The notes under the pieces are model-generated. The model saw nothing but the letters and a program-made list of their open reading frames with translations, made no database searches and was not told the origin of the DNA. This document shows positions 56,852-64,000 of a stretch of DNA of 64,000 bases, one piece after another. The DNA comes from Hydrogenophaga sp. (lineage in GTDB: Bacteria > Pseudomonadota > Gammaproteobacteria > Burkholderiales > Burkholderiaceae_C). The stretch covers positions 124,001 through 188,000 of the forward strand of contig NZ_JAILWB010000001.1 of assembly GCF_025699295.1 (NCBI RefSeq), given 5' to 3'. The translations under genes were made by a program, and so were the position numbers. Numbering within the stretch: position 1 is the first letter of the stretch; every line of letters starts with the position of its first letter.

Positions 56852-59074
56852 TCAGTGCGCGGCGTGCGGCACGGCCGGCTCGGCCACGGCGCCACCAAGG
56901 CCCGAGGTCTCGATGCCTGCGGCCATCAGCTCCGGCGACACGGCCAGCGCCCAGGCCGCGGCCACGGCGGCCATCAGCGTGTGCTCGCCGAGCGTGGCCA
57001 CCAGCTGCTGCGTGACGGGGGCGTCCAGGCGCACGCGGTGCGACTTGCGCGTCCCGTCGGCCAGCACCAGCGCGCCGTGCGACGCCGAGACGGACACGGT
57101 GCGCGCGCCGGCGGCGCAGTGCCGCGCCAGCGCGGGCGACTCGGCGTCGCGCCCGTACAGGATCACCTCGCCATCGCACAGGCCGGCCATCTCCGCCACG
57201 CGGGGTTCGTCGGCGTTGAGCACGGCCACGCCGTCGGGCAGCACCACGTCCACCTGAGTGCGCAGCACGCGGTAGAGCTGGTCGACGTCGTGCACGTCGT
57301 GCCGCTCCAGGCCGGGATGGAGGTCCAGGTCGGTCACCACGCCGACGGCGCAGCGGTCGCAGGCCAGGCCGTCGTCCAGGATGGCGGCGGCGCCGTTCTC
57401 CAGCACGACCGCATCCACCTCGCGGTTCATCAGCAGGCGCTGGCCCGCCACCCAGTGGGCGCTGGGCCGGGCGTCGACCCGCCGGTTGCCCAGGTAAAGC
57501 CCGTCCTGGCAGGCCAGGCCCACCTGGCGCCCGCTCAGGTGCAGCAGCCAGGCGACCAGACGCGCGACGGCGTTGCCATGGCGCGAGCCGGCCACGCCCA
57601 CCACGGGCACGCGGCCGTTGCCGCCGTCGTCGAACAGGTGGTCGACGATGGCACGCCCCACCGGGCGCGGGTGGCCGGCGGCCGGCTTGAGGTGCATCAG
57701 CAAACCGGGGCCAGCGTTGACTTCCACCACTGCACCGCCCTGTGCCTGCAGCGGTTGGCCGATGTCCTGTGCCACCACGTCGACGCCCGCCACGTCCAGC
57801 CCCACCACGCGCGCGGCCAGTGCCACGGCGAATGCCACTTCGGGGTGGACGTCGTCGGTGCAATCGATCGCCACATTGCCGTTGCGCTGCACCAGCACGC
57901 GCCGGCCTTCGGCGGGCACGGCGTCGGGCGTGAGGCCCTGGCGCTGCAGGTCGAGCATCACCACCTCGTCGTCGAACACGTCGATGCGGTTGAGCGGAAA
58001 GTCCTCGGTCAGGCCACGGCGCGGGTCGCTGTTGATCTGCCGGTCGATCAGCTGCAGCACGGTGCTGCGGCCGTCGCCGGTGATCCAGGCGCTCTCGCCG
58101 CGGGCGGCGGCCACCACGCGGCCACCCACCACCAGCAGGCGGTGTTCGTCGCCCGGCACATGGCGTTCCACCAGCACCTCGCTGCCGTGCTGGTCGGCCA
58201 GCGTCCAGGCGGCCTCCACGTCGGCGCGGTTGTTCAGGTCCAGGCTGACGCCGCGCCCGTGGTTGCCGTCCGAAGGCTTCACCACCACGGGCAGGCCGAT
58301 GTCTTCGGCGGCTTCCCAGGCGGCCTGCGCGCTGGCGGCCACCGCGCCCTCGGGCACGGGCACGCCACAGGCCTGCAGCAGCGTCTTGGTCAGGTCCTTG
58401 TCGCCCGCGATGCCACCGGCAATCGCGCTGGTGCGGTCGGTCTCGGCGGTCCAGATGCGGCGCTGGCGCCGGCCGTGCCCGAGCTGGACCAGGTTGCCGT
58501 CGTTGAGCCGCAGGTGCGGAATGCCCCGGTCGGTGGCTGCGGCGACGATGGCCGCGGTGCTCGGGCCCAGGTAGCTGCGGTCGATCTGGTGCACGATGCG
58601 CGCCACGGCCGCCGCCACGTCGAAGGCGGTGGCGTCGCCCTCGCGCCGGGCGATCGCCGCGCACAGCAGGGCGTGGGCCTCGGCCAGCGCGGCGCGCGCC
58701 ACGGCCTCATCACGCGCGCGGAACACCATGCGGTAGACCCCGCGCCGGCTGGTCTCGCGCGTCTGGCCAAAGCCCGTGGGCATGCCCGCGAGGTTCAGCA
58801 GTTCGATGACGACATGTTCAAGGATGTGGCCAGCCCAGGTGCCTTCGCGCAGGCGCTCGATGAAGCCGCCGCGCTCGCCCACGCCGCAGTGGTGCTCCTC
58901 CAGCGCCGGCAGCCAGGCAATCAGGCGATCGGTCAGCCCGGGCAGCTTGTTCGAAGGGAAGTCTTCCAGATCGCCGAGGTCCAGCCAGACCTCGAGCACC
59001 GGACGGTAGGTCCAGATGTTGGGGCCGCGCAGGTAGTTGATGCGCAGCAGCGTGATGTCGTTTTTCGGGCTCAT
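56852..59074 (-). CDS. CphA' paralogue (intact N-domain hydrolase motif, dead Mur ligase)
   Basis: A 740-residue paralogue. Its N-domain matches cyanobacterial CphA closely, with H83-x-x-E86-H87 and E91 (GHILEHVVIELL) and the flanking GGFIERLREGTW and PTGFGQTRE. The ATP-grasp domain is complete (VVVKPSDGNHGRGV, VEVNAGPGL). The Mur-ligase part is not: at the P-loop it reads GSRHGNAVAR (about 496-505), ETARGG is ENGAAA, and the C-terminal ligase domain is missing, so Arg addition is unlikely. It is first in the cphA'-cphA operon. GGAGAC precedes ATG 59074. Confidence 0.9.
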   Translation of the reverse strand: MSPKNDITLLRINYLRGPNIWTYRPVLEVWLDLGDLEDFPSNKLPGLTDRLIAWLPALEEHHCGVGERGGFIERLREGTWAGHILEHVVIELLNLAGMPTGFGQTRETSRRGVYRMVFRARDEAVARAALAEAHALLCAAIARREGDATAFDVAAAVARIVHQIDRSYLGPSTAAIVAAATDRGIPHLRLNDGNLVQLGHGRRQRRIWTAETDRTSAIAGGIAGDKDLTKTLLQACGVPVPEGAVAASAQAAWEAAEDIGLPVVVKPSDGNHGRGVSLDLNNRADVEAAWTLADQHGSEVLVERHVPGDEHRLLVVGGRVVAAARGESAWITGDGRSTVLQLIDRQINSDPRRGLTEDFPLNRIDVFDDEVVMLDLQRQGLTPDAVPAEGRRVLVQRNGNVAIDCTDDVHPEVAFAVALAARVVGLDVAGVDVVAQDIGQPLQAQGGAVVEVNAGPGLLMHLKPAAGHPRPVGRAIVDHLFDDGGNGRVPVVGVAGSRHGNAVARLVAWLLHLSGRQVGLACQDGLYLGNRRVDARPSAHWVAGQRLLMNREVDAVVLENGAAAILDDGLACDRCAVGVVTDLDLHPGLERHDVHDVDQLYRVLRTQVDVVLPDGVAVLNADEPRVAEMAGLCDGEVILYGRDAESPALARHCAAGARTVSVSASHGALVLADGTRKSHRVRLDAPVTQQLVATLGEHTLMAAVAAAWALAVSPELMAAGIETSGLGGAVAEPAVPHAAH

Positions 59075-59240
59075 GTCTCCGGCCGGACGCGTGTTGGGAA
59101 CGACCGGATTCACCACCGGCCTGGGTTCGAAAGAACTTGGGTGCCTTTAGCGAAGGACCACCCTGCATCGGTGAAAATGCACGGCTCCCTGGCGGGAGCA
59201 GGCCCATTCTCGCGGTCGACGCCACGCGGTCATCTTCACC

Positions 59241-61526
59241 ATGCCTTCACGCTTTCCAGCTGAATCCTCAGCCTCAGGAGCCGACCCTGCACCGGACGCC
59301 TTGCGTCCCGCGTCAACCCGGCTGGGGGGCGATGATAGCGCCGTCGCCGCCTTGCCGCTGGACTTGGACAGCGATTTACATTTCCACCCCCGCACGCTGT
59401 TGTTAACCCGTCAAAGCCTGGTACTGGACGGGCAGGCCTGGCCGCTGGCCGCCGGCATGGAACTGCGCCTGAGCGACCACGCCGGCGTGGGCACGCTGGA
59501 GCTGCTGGACGCGCATGGGCGCCTGGCCGTCTGGCGCTTCACGCTGGGCGTGCAGAACCAGGCGACGCGGCTGGTGGAACAGTTCCAGCGCGTGCTGGCC
59601 CGGCACACGCTGGCGCCCGGCGAGCCCGAGGCAGCGGCGGCCCGCACCTGCCCGCAATGCCATGCCAGTCTCCCGGACGACAGCGACGAGTGCCCGGCGT
59701 GCGCCCAGGAAACCCCCCAGCCCCCGCCTTCGACCTGGGTGCTGCTGCGGCTCTGGCGTTTCGCGCGGCCCTACCGCTGGTCGCTGCTCGCGGGCTTCGC
59801 GCTCACGCTGGCGTCCACCGCCGCCACCCTGGTGCCGCCCTACCTGACCATCCCGCTGATGGACCGCGTGCTGATCCCGTTCCAGAACGGCGAACGCATC
59901 GACACCAGCCTGGTGCTGGCCCTGCTGGGCGGCCTGCTCGGCTCGGCCCTGCTGGCCTGGGGCCTGGGCTGGGCGCGCACCTGGCTGCTGGCGCTGGTCT
60001 CCGAGCGCATCAGCTCCGACCTGCGCACCGCCACCTTCGACCACCTGCTGCAGCTCTCGCTGGACTACTTCGGCAGCAAGCGCACCGGCGACCTCATGGC
60101 GCGCATCGGCAGCGAAACCGACCGCATCAGCGTGTTCCTGTCGCTGCACGCGCTGGACTTCGCCACCGACGTGCTGATGATCGGCATGACCTCGGTGATC
60201 CTGTTCTCCATCAACCCCTGGCTGGCGCTGGTGACGCTGCTGCCCCTGCCCTTCATCGGCTGGCTGATCCACCTCGTGCGCGACCGGCTGCGCACCGGCT
60301 TCGAGAAAATCGACCGCGTCTGGGGCGAGGTCACCAATGTGCTGGCCGACACCATTCCCGGCATCCGCGTGGTCAAGGCCTTCGCGCAGGAAGGGCGCGA
60401 AGCGCGGCGTTTTCGCCAGGCCAACGAACACAACCTGGCCGTCAACGACCGCCTGAACAAGACCTGGTCGCTGTTCACGCCCACGGTCACGCTGCTCACC
60501 GAATTCGGCCTGCTGGTGGTGTGGGCCTTCGGCATCTGGCTGGTCAGCCAGAGCGAGATCACGGTCGGCGTGCTCACCGCCTTCATCGCCTACATCGGGC
60601 GCTTCTATGGCCGGCTCGACTCGATGAGCCGCATCGTCTCGGTCACGCAGAAGGCGGCCTCGGGCGCCAAGCGCATCTTCGACATCCTCGACCACGTCTC
60701 CAACGTGCCCGAGCCCGCGCAGCCCGTGCCGCTGCCGCGCGTCGAAGGGGGCCTGCGCATGGAAGGCGTGAGCTTCCGCTACGGCAGCCGCACCGTGATC
60801 CGCGACCTGAGCCTGGAGATCCACCCGGGCGAGATGATCGGCCTGGTCGGCCACAGCGGCTCGGGCAAGAGCACCCTGGTCAACCTGCTGTGCCGCTTTT
60901 ACGACGTGAGCGAGGGCGCGATCCGCGTCGACGGCATCGACATCCGCCGCGTCGGCGTGGCCGACTTCCGGCGCCACATCGGCCTGGTGCTGCAGGAGCC
61001 CTTCCTGTTCTTCGGCACCATCGCCGAGAACATCGCCTACGGCAAACCCGGCGCCACGCGCGCCGAGATCGTCGCCGCCGCGCGCGCGGCTCACGCGCAC
61101 GAATTCATCCTGCGCCTGCCGCAGGGCTACGACTCGCTGGTGGGCGAACGCGGCCAGGGCCTTTCGGGCGGCGAACGCCAGCGCATCAGCATCGCGCGCG
61201 CGCTGCTGATCGACCCGCGCATCCTGATCCTGGACGAAGCCACGTCATCGGTCGACACCGAGACCGAGAAGGAAATCCAGAAGGCGCTGGACAACCTGGT
61301 GCAGGGGCGCACCACCATCGCCATCGCGCACCGCCTGTCCACCTTGCGCAAGGCGGATCGCCTGGTGGTGATGGACCGCGGCGAGGTGGTCGAGATCGGC
61401 CCGCACGACGAACTCATGGCCCTGCGCGGCGCCTACTGGCGCCTGTACGAAGCCCAGGCGCGCAAGGAACAGGAAGCCGCCGCCCTGCTCGACAACGACG
61501 CCACGCCCGAGGACGACGACGCATGA
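59241..61526 (+). CDS. Exporter-type ABC transporter associated with cyanophycin genes
   Basis: A 761-residue fused membrane/ATPase protein, forming a homodimer if typical. Residues about 1-125 are an extra N-terminal region; CPQCHASLPDDSDECPAC (about 137-154) is a zinc-ribbon of two CxxC pairs. Six membrane helices follow (about 175-460), then the ATPase: [38 protein letters not shown]. It resembles MsbA-type exporters but has the zinc-ribbon leader. It is divergent from cphA' (166-bp gap) and overlaps the DUF1854 gene by four bases. The cargo is unknown. Confidence 0.88.
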   Translation: MPSRFPAESSASGADPAPDALRPASTRLGGDDSAVAALPLDLDSDLHFHPRTLLLTRQSLVLDGQAWPLAAGMELRLSDHAGVGTLELLDAHGRLAVWRFTLGVQNQATRLVEQFQRVLARHTLAPGEPEAAAARTCPQCHASLPDDSDECPACAQETPQPPPSTWVLLRLWRFARPYRWSLLAGFALTLASTAATLVPPYLTIPLMDRVLIPFQNGERIDTSLVLALLGGLLGSALLAWGLGWARTWLLALVSERISSDLRTATFDHLLQLSLDYFGSKRTGDLMARIGSETDRISVFLSLHALDFATDVLMIGMTSVILFSINPWLALVTLLPLPFIGWLIHLVRDRLRTGFEKIDRVWGEVTNVLADTIPGIRVVKAFAQEGREARRFRQANEHNLAVNDRLNKTWSLFTPTVTLLTEFGLLVVWAFGIWLVSQSEITVGVLTAFIAYIGRFYGRLDSMSRIVSVTQKAASGAKRIFDILDHVSNVPEPAQPVPLPRVEGGLRMEGVSFRYGSRTVIRDLSLEIHPGEMIGLVGHSGSGKSTLVNLLCRFYDVSEGAIRVDGIDIRRVGVADFRRHIGLVLQEPFLFFGTIAENIAYGKPGATRAEIVAAARAAHAHEFILRLPQGYDSLVGERGQGLSGGERQRISIARALLIDPRILILDEATSSVDTETEKEIQKALDNLVQGRTTIAIAHRLSTLRKADRLVVMDRGEVVEIGPHDELMALRGAYWRLYEAQARKEQEAAALLDNDATPEDDDA

Positions 61527-62002
61527 ACGAACCCGCCACCCCCGGCTGGCACCTGCAGCGCAACGCCTTCGGCCGCCTGGTGCTCACGGACGCGCAAGGT
61601 CTGAACCACGTAGGCGTGGTCCCCGTGCGCGCCTTCCCCATCGACGCACCCGACGAAGGGCTGTCCCTGCTCGGCGCCGACGGCCACGAACTGGCCTGGG
61701 TGGAGCGCCTGTCGGCGCTGCCCGCAGCGCTGCGTCAACTGCTGGAAGAAGAACTCGCGCAACGCGAGTTCACGCCGGTGATCCAGCGCATTCGCGCGGT
61801 CTCGACCTTCTCCACCCCCAGCACCTGGGAGGTCGACACCGACCGCGGACCGACGAACTTCGTGCTGCGCAGCGAAGACGACATCCGCCGCCTCGAAGGC
61901 CAGGCCCTGCTCATCCTGGCCAGCCACGGCGTGAGCTTCGCAGTGCGCGACCGGCTGGCACTCGACCACCACTCGCGCCGGTTGCTGGACCGGTTTCTGT
62001 AG
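61523..62002 (+). CDS. DUF1854 protein (cyanophycin-associated)
   Basis: A 159-residue protein of the DUF1854 family: WHLQRNAFGRLVLTDAQG, FPIDAPDEGLSLLGADGHELAWV, TPSTWEVDTDRGPTNFVLRSEDDIR. The start overlaps the transporter stop (ATGA at 61523-61526), so the pair is translationally coupled. Members recur beside cyanophycin loci and this transporter. Function is unknown; it may act as a cytoplasmic subunit or regulator of the ABC protein. Confidence 0.88.
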   Translation: MNEPATPGWHLQRNAFGRLVLTDAQGLNHVGVVPVRAFPIDAPDEGLSLLGADGHELAWVERLSALPAALRQLLEEELAQREFTPVIQRIRAVSTFSTPSTWEVDTDRGPTNFVLRSEDDIRRLEGQALLILASHGVSFAVRDRLALDHHSRRLLDRFL

Positions 62003-62063
62003 ACGCCCTCTGGTGGGGTGCGCCGAACTTTCAGCATGTATTGCGCGCCGCTACACTGAACAC

Positions 62064-62348
62064 ATGGATGCGCTGATCCAATCCCATCGCGAAGAACTTC
62101 TGTCGCTGGCACATCGCCGCGGCATTACCAGCGTGCGCGTCTTCGGCTCCATGGCCAGGGACGAGGCGCGTGCGGACAGCGATGTCGACCTGCTCGTGAC
62201 GCTCGCCCCCGGCACCAGCGCGCTCGCGCTCGGGGGGTTGTTGCTCGACGCGCAGGATCTGCTGGGCCGCCACGTGGATGTCGTCACCGAAGCCAGCATC
62301 CACCCGGCGCTGCGCGACCGGGTGCTCGCCGATGCGGTGGCCTTGTGA
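62064..62348 (+). CDS. MNT-type minimal nucleotidyltransferase (antitoxin of MNT-HEPN pair)
   Basis: A 94-residue protein with VRVFGSMARDEARADSDVDLLV (residues about 24-45, GS...DSDVDLL) and a C-terminal VDVVTEASIHP strand, as in MntA/MNT proteins that inactivate HEPN toxins by adding AMP groups. ATG 62064 gives the usual length. The stop overlaps the GTG of the adjacent HEPN gene (GTGA), the normal layout, but that partner carries a nonsense codon. Confidence 0.87.
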   Translation: MDALIQSHREELLSLAHRRGITSVRVFGSMARDEARADSDVDLLVTLAPGTSALALGGLLLDAQDLLGRHVDVVTEASIHPALRDRVLADAVAL

Positions 62349-62701
62349 CGCCAGGGCCTGAAAGCGACCGCGTACTGCTCGCTCACATGCGCTAGTGCAT
62401 TGAGCGTATCCATGAGTACGCCGCAGGTTCCAGGGCCCGATTCGAGACTTCGCGCCTGGTCCAGGACGCGGTGATCCGCAATCTCCAGACACTCACCGAG
62501 TCAAGCCAGCGCCTGTCCAACGACATCAAGGCCACCGAACCCCAGATACCCTGGCGTGAACTGGCCGGCTTTCGCAACGTGATCGTGCACGGGTACCTCG
62601 GAATGGACCTCGTGGCCGTCTGGCTTGTCGTGGAGCAAGACCTGCCGCCGCTTGCCGCCGCCATCGACCGCATGGTGGCCCGCTCAGGGAACCGGCATTG
62701 A
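62345..62701 (+). pseudogene. HEPN (DUF86) toxin gene interrupted by one amber codon
   Basis: Read from GTG 62345 the frame encodes a DUF86 HEPN protein of 118 codons: MTPGPESDRVLLAHMR, then TAG at 62393-62395, then CIERIHEYAAGSRARFETSR and onward to TGA at 62699. The stop replaces the conserved Glu of RECIE-type sequences by a single-base change. The Rx4H catalytic motif (RNVIVHGY) downstream is intact. A shorter in-frame product from GTG 62471 would lack the first helix. Otherwise nothing else in the frame is broken, so the lesion looks recent. Confidence 0.85.
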
Positions 62702-62820
62702 GATGATGGGCCCGGACCCGCAGCCCTGTGCCGGTCCGACTCCCTGGCGGTCGTAAAGCAGTTAGCACGAGTGTCTCGGTTGGGCCCATAGCGGACCTTT
62801 TTCTAGCCAAGCCGGACGCT

Positions 62821-63111
62821 TCAAACGCCGCCGGTGAAGTGGAAGAAGTAGAACGGAAAAACGGCTAGCGAACTCAGCGCAACGCCTACAGCGCCGACGC
62901 GCCATGACGGCCGACGAAGCGCAACAAGCCAAGCACCTAACACTGCCAGCAGCACTGCACCGGGAAAGAGCAAGTAGTACCGAATCTGTGCGGCGTTCGG
63001 ATAGCCAAGAATATCGTTGGTGCTGACCCTATGAATGCCTGCCGCCCCAATTGCTAGCACCAATAGCCAAATGATAGATGCGACAACGGTGCATAAATGT
63101 GCATTCTTCAT
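62821..63111 (-). CDS. Small membrane protein of lower GC content
   Basis: A 96-residue protein with three hydrophobic segments (about residues 6-26, 43-65, 73-92) ending FPFYFFHFTGGV. AGGGGCGAG precedes ATG 63111. The stretch 62750-63110 is visibly less GC-rich than its neighbours, and no family is recognised, so it may be acquired DNA. The 119-bp gap 62702-62820 before it holds nothing recognisable. Confidence 0.55.
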   Translation of the reverse strand: MKNAHLCTVVASIIWLLVLAIGAAGIHRVSTNDILGYPNAAQIRYYLLFPGAVLLAVLGAWLVALRRPSWRVGAVGVALSSLAVFPFYFFHFTGGV

Positions 63112-63178
63112 CTCGCCCCTTTCATGTCCGCTTCTGGCCGATCCGGGACATCCTAGCCGAGCCGGTACCCAGCCCCCG

Positions 63179-63562
63179 TCACCCCCGCACAAACAAAGTC
63201 ACCAGCGGCTCGTCGCCCACCTGCCGGCTGCGGTGGCCGTGCAGCGTGGGGTTGAACGTGGCGCCTTCAGGCAGGGTGTCGGCCGAATAGAAGTGCTGGC
63301 CCGGGTGGAAGGCGCGCCAGCTGCCGTCCTGCAGGCCGATTTCCATGCAGCCCTGCAGCACGAACAGCCACTGCGGCGCGCCGGTGCAGTGGAATTCGCT
63401 GCGAAAACCCACCGGGCTCTCGCGCAACTGGTAGCCGCCCGAGGGCAGGAGCGGCGACAGGCGCGCCGCGGGCGTGCCTTCGGTCAAGGGGACGGCGGCG
63501 TCGCGAAACTTCGCGCGGCCGTCGGCGTCGGTGTACAGCACCACCTGGGGGAATGTGTTCAA
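63179..63562 (-). CDS. Cupin domain protein
   Basis: A 127-residue protein with a small beta-barrel pattern: GFRSEFHCTGAPQWLFVLQGCMEIGLQDG and FHPGQHFYSADTL, resembling cupin motifs 1 and 2 but with few canonical metal His. The start is TTG 63562, preceded by GAGGAG six bases upstream; no ATG or GTG gives the same. Cytoplasmic; role unknown. Confidence 0.75.
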   Translation of the reverse strand: MNTFPQVVLYTDADGRAKFRDAAVPLTEGTPAARLSPLLPSGGYQLRESPVGFRSEFHCTGAPQWLFVLQGCMEIGLQDGSWRAFHPGQHFYSADTLPEGATFNPTLHGHRSRQVGDEPLVTLFVRG

Positions 63563-63617
63563 GGCCGGCTCCTCATTTGATGGCCGTTTGTACACCGTTG
63601 GCCCGCGCCAAAGCAGC

Positions 63618-63685
63618 GGGGGGCTGCCGGCTTTCGCCAGCAGCCCCCCGGGGGATGGATCGGGCCGGGCGTGTGGCGCCCGGCC
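63618..63685. terminator. Two adjacent strong hairpins
   Basis: Stem 1: GGGGGGCTG (63618-63626) with CAGCCCCCC (63641-63649), inner GGC-TTTC-GCC. Stem 2: GGCCGGGCG (63663-63671) with CGCCCGGCC (63677-63685), loop TGTGG. They lie just downstream of the DUF4148 gene's stop on the minus strand and probably terminate it before the cupin gene. Confidence 0.65.
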
Positions 63686-63699
63686 GCTCACGCGGTGGT

Positions 63700-64000
63700 T
63701 CAGCCGCCGTTGGCGCGGCGCGATTCCACCAGCCCGGCACGCACGTCTTCACGCGACTGGCCCTGCGCCAGAACCGGCTGCGGGTAGCGGTTGGGGTACA
63801 GCTGGTTGAGGCGCTGGCCGGTTTCGCCGGCGGCGATCAGGTCACCGGTGCGGATGGCTTCGGCCAGCTCGGCCTTGACCTGTTCGCGGGTCTTGCCCTG
63901 TTGGGCGACCGCGGGCTTCGGGTAGAGGCTGGGGTTGATCTCGTTGAGACGCAGGCCGATTTCGCCGGCAGCGATCAGGTCACCGGTGCGGATGGCTTCA
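63700..64000 (-). CDS. DUF4148 repeat protein (C-terminal part; 5' end outside window)
   Basis: The last 100 codons of a DUF4148 gene run off the right edge. Each unit reads approximately KTREQVKAELAEAIRTGDLI, AAGE, then a RLNxxxPxxYP segment; two units repeat with a 138-bp (46-residue) period, and a third begins at the edge. The sequence GATCAGGTCACCGGTGCGGA recurs exactly at the same phase. Such proteins are exported, short-repeat, Burkholderiales-specific proteins of unknown function. The tail ends with ESRRANGG. Confidence 0.8.
   Translation of the reverse strand, partial: EAIRTGDLIAAGEIGLRLNEINPSLYPKPAVAQQGKTREQVKAELAEAIRTGDLIAAGETGQRLNQLYPNRYPQPVLAQGQSREDVRAGLVESRRANGG

Noticed and set aside
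54259..57015. Very long open frame on the plus strand opposite cphA
   Set aside because: High-GC genes leave long antisense frames open. Its translation is His/Arg/Ala-rich with no domain, whereas the minus-strand frame is a complete cyanophycin synthetase.
56828..59263. Long open frame on the plus strand opposite cphA'
   Set aside because: Same shadow effect. It lacks any family signature and overlaps a well-supported CphA' gene.
62702..62820. Gene in the gap after the HEPN pseudogene
   Set aside because: No frame with a plausible start, ribosome site or family resemblance was found.
63834..64000. CRISPR array
   Set aside because: The repeats are 138-bp in-frame units of a DUF4148 gene, too long and coding, with no variable spacers or cas genes.

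Overview
The window is GC-rich chromosomal DNA with dense, mostly short-spaced genes. Gene content points to a betaproteobacterium of the Comamonadaceae, plausibly Hydrogenophaga-like: a BktB-type thiolase, a paired cphA/cphA' cyanophycin locus with its ABC transporter and DUF1854 partner, an Aap amino-acid transporter, and many Burkholderiales DUF families (DUF1631, DUF1415, DUF3014, DUF4148, DUF2189, DUF938). The genus is inferred from protein resemblance only. I saw no rRNA, tRNA, CRISPR array, insertion sequence or replication origin.

Layout. 1-3040 is an accessory patch of toxin-antitoxin-like genes: an XRE regulator plus AbiEii-like nucleotidyltransferase, a zeta-like kinase plus a small overlapping ORF, and an orphan MNT nucleotidyltransferase. 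Each follows a whole or broken copy of one holin-family gene. 3127-16488 holds mostly housekeeping and unknown genes: RidA/LysR, an NYN-LOTUS protein beside a GIY-YIG protein, a minus-strand DTW / DUF3014 / pcp / M14 run, a degenerate GGDEF membrane protein, DUF938, TerB, an RcnB-like protein, a DsbG-like lipoprotein and the YlqF GTPase. 16609-30919 holds metabolism and RNA modification: SRPBCC, dienelactone hydrolase, gshA, dusC, a RluA enzyme, SDR, histidine phosphatase, bktB, MscS channel, 2OG oxygenase, hemerythrin, DUF2189, acuI and an acyl-CoA ligase. 31026-38882 holds the aapJQMP operon with a possible nitrogen-control leader, a glycerophosphodiesterase, an alanine:sodium symporter and DUF1223. 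38924-43441 is a copper-handling cluster (His/Cys-rich protein, TolC-like protein, multicopper oxidase, cupredoxin, DUF411-CusF fusion). It is followed by a PAS chemoreceptor with an FNR-like box, a TAXI binding protein, DUF1631, ettA, rhlE and an EEP hydrolase.

The most distinctive block is 54205-62002, for the nitrogen and carbon reserve polymer cyanophycin (Asp backbone, Arg side chains). Two synthetase paralogues lie in one minus-strand operon and appear to have lost opposite active sites. CphA keeps the Mur-ligase P-loop but has a degraded N-terminal metallohydrolase-like motif. CphA' keeps that motif but has lost the P-loop and the C-terminal ligase domain. A divergent operon encodes an exporter-type ABC transporter with a zinc-ribbon N-terminus and a DUF1854 protein.

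The right end (62064-64000) holds a second MNT gene whose HEPN toxin partner is broken by one amber codon, a lower-GC small membrane protein, a cupin, and the end of a repeat-containing DUF4148 gene cut by the window edge.
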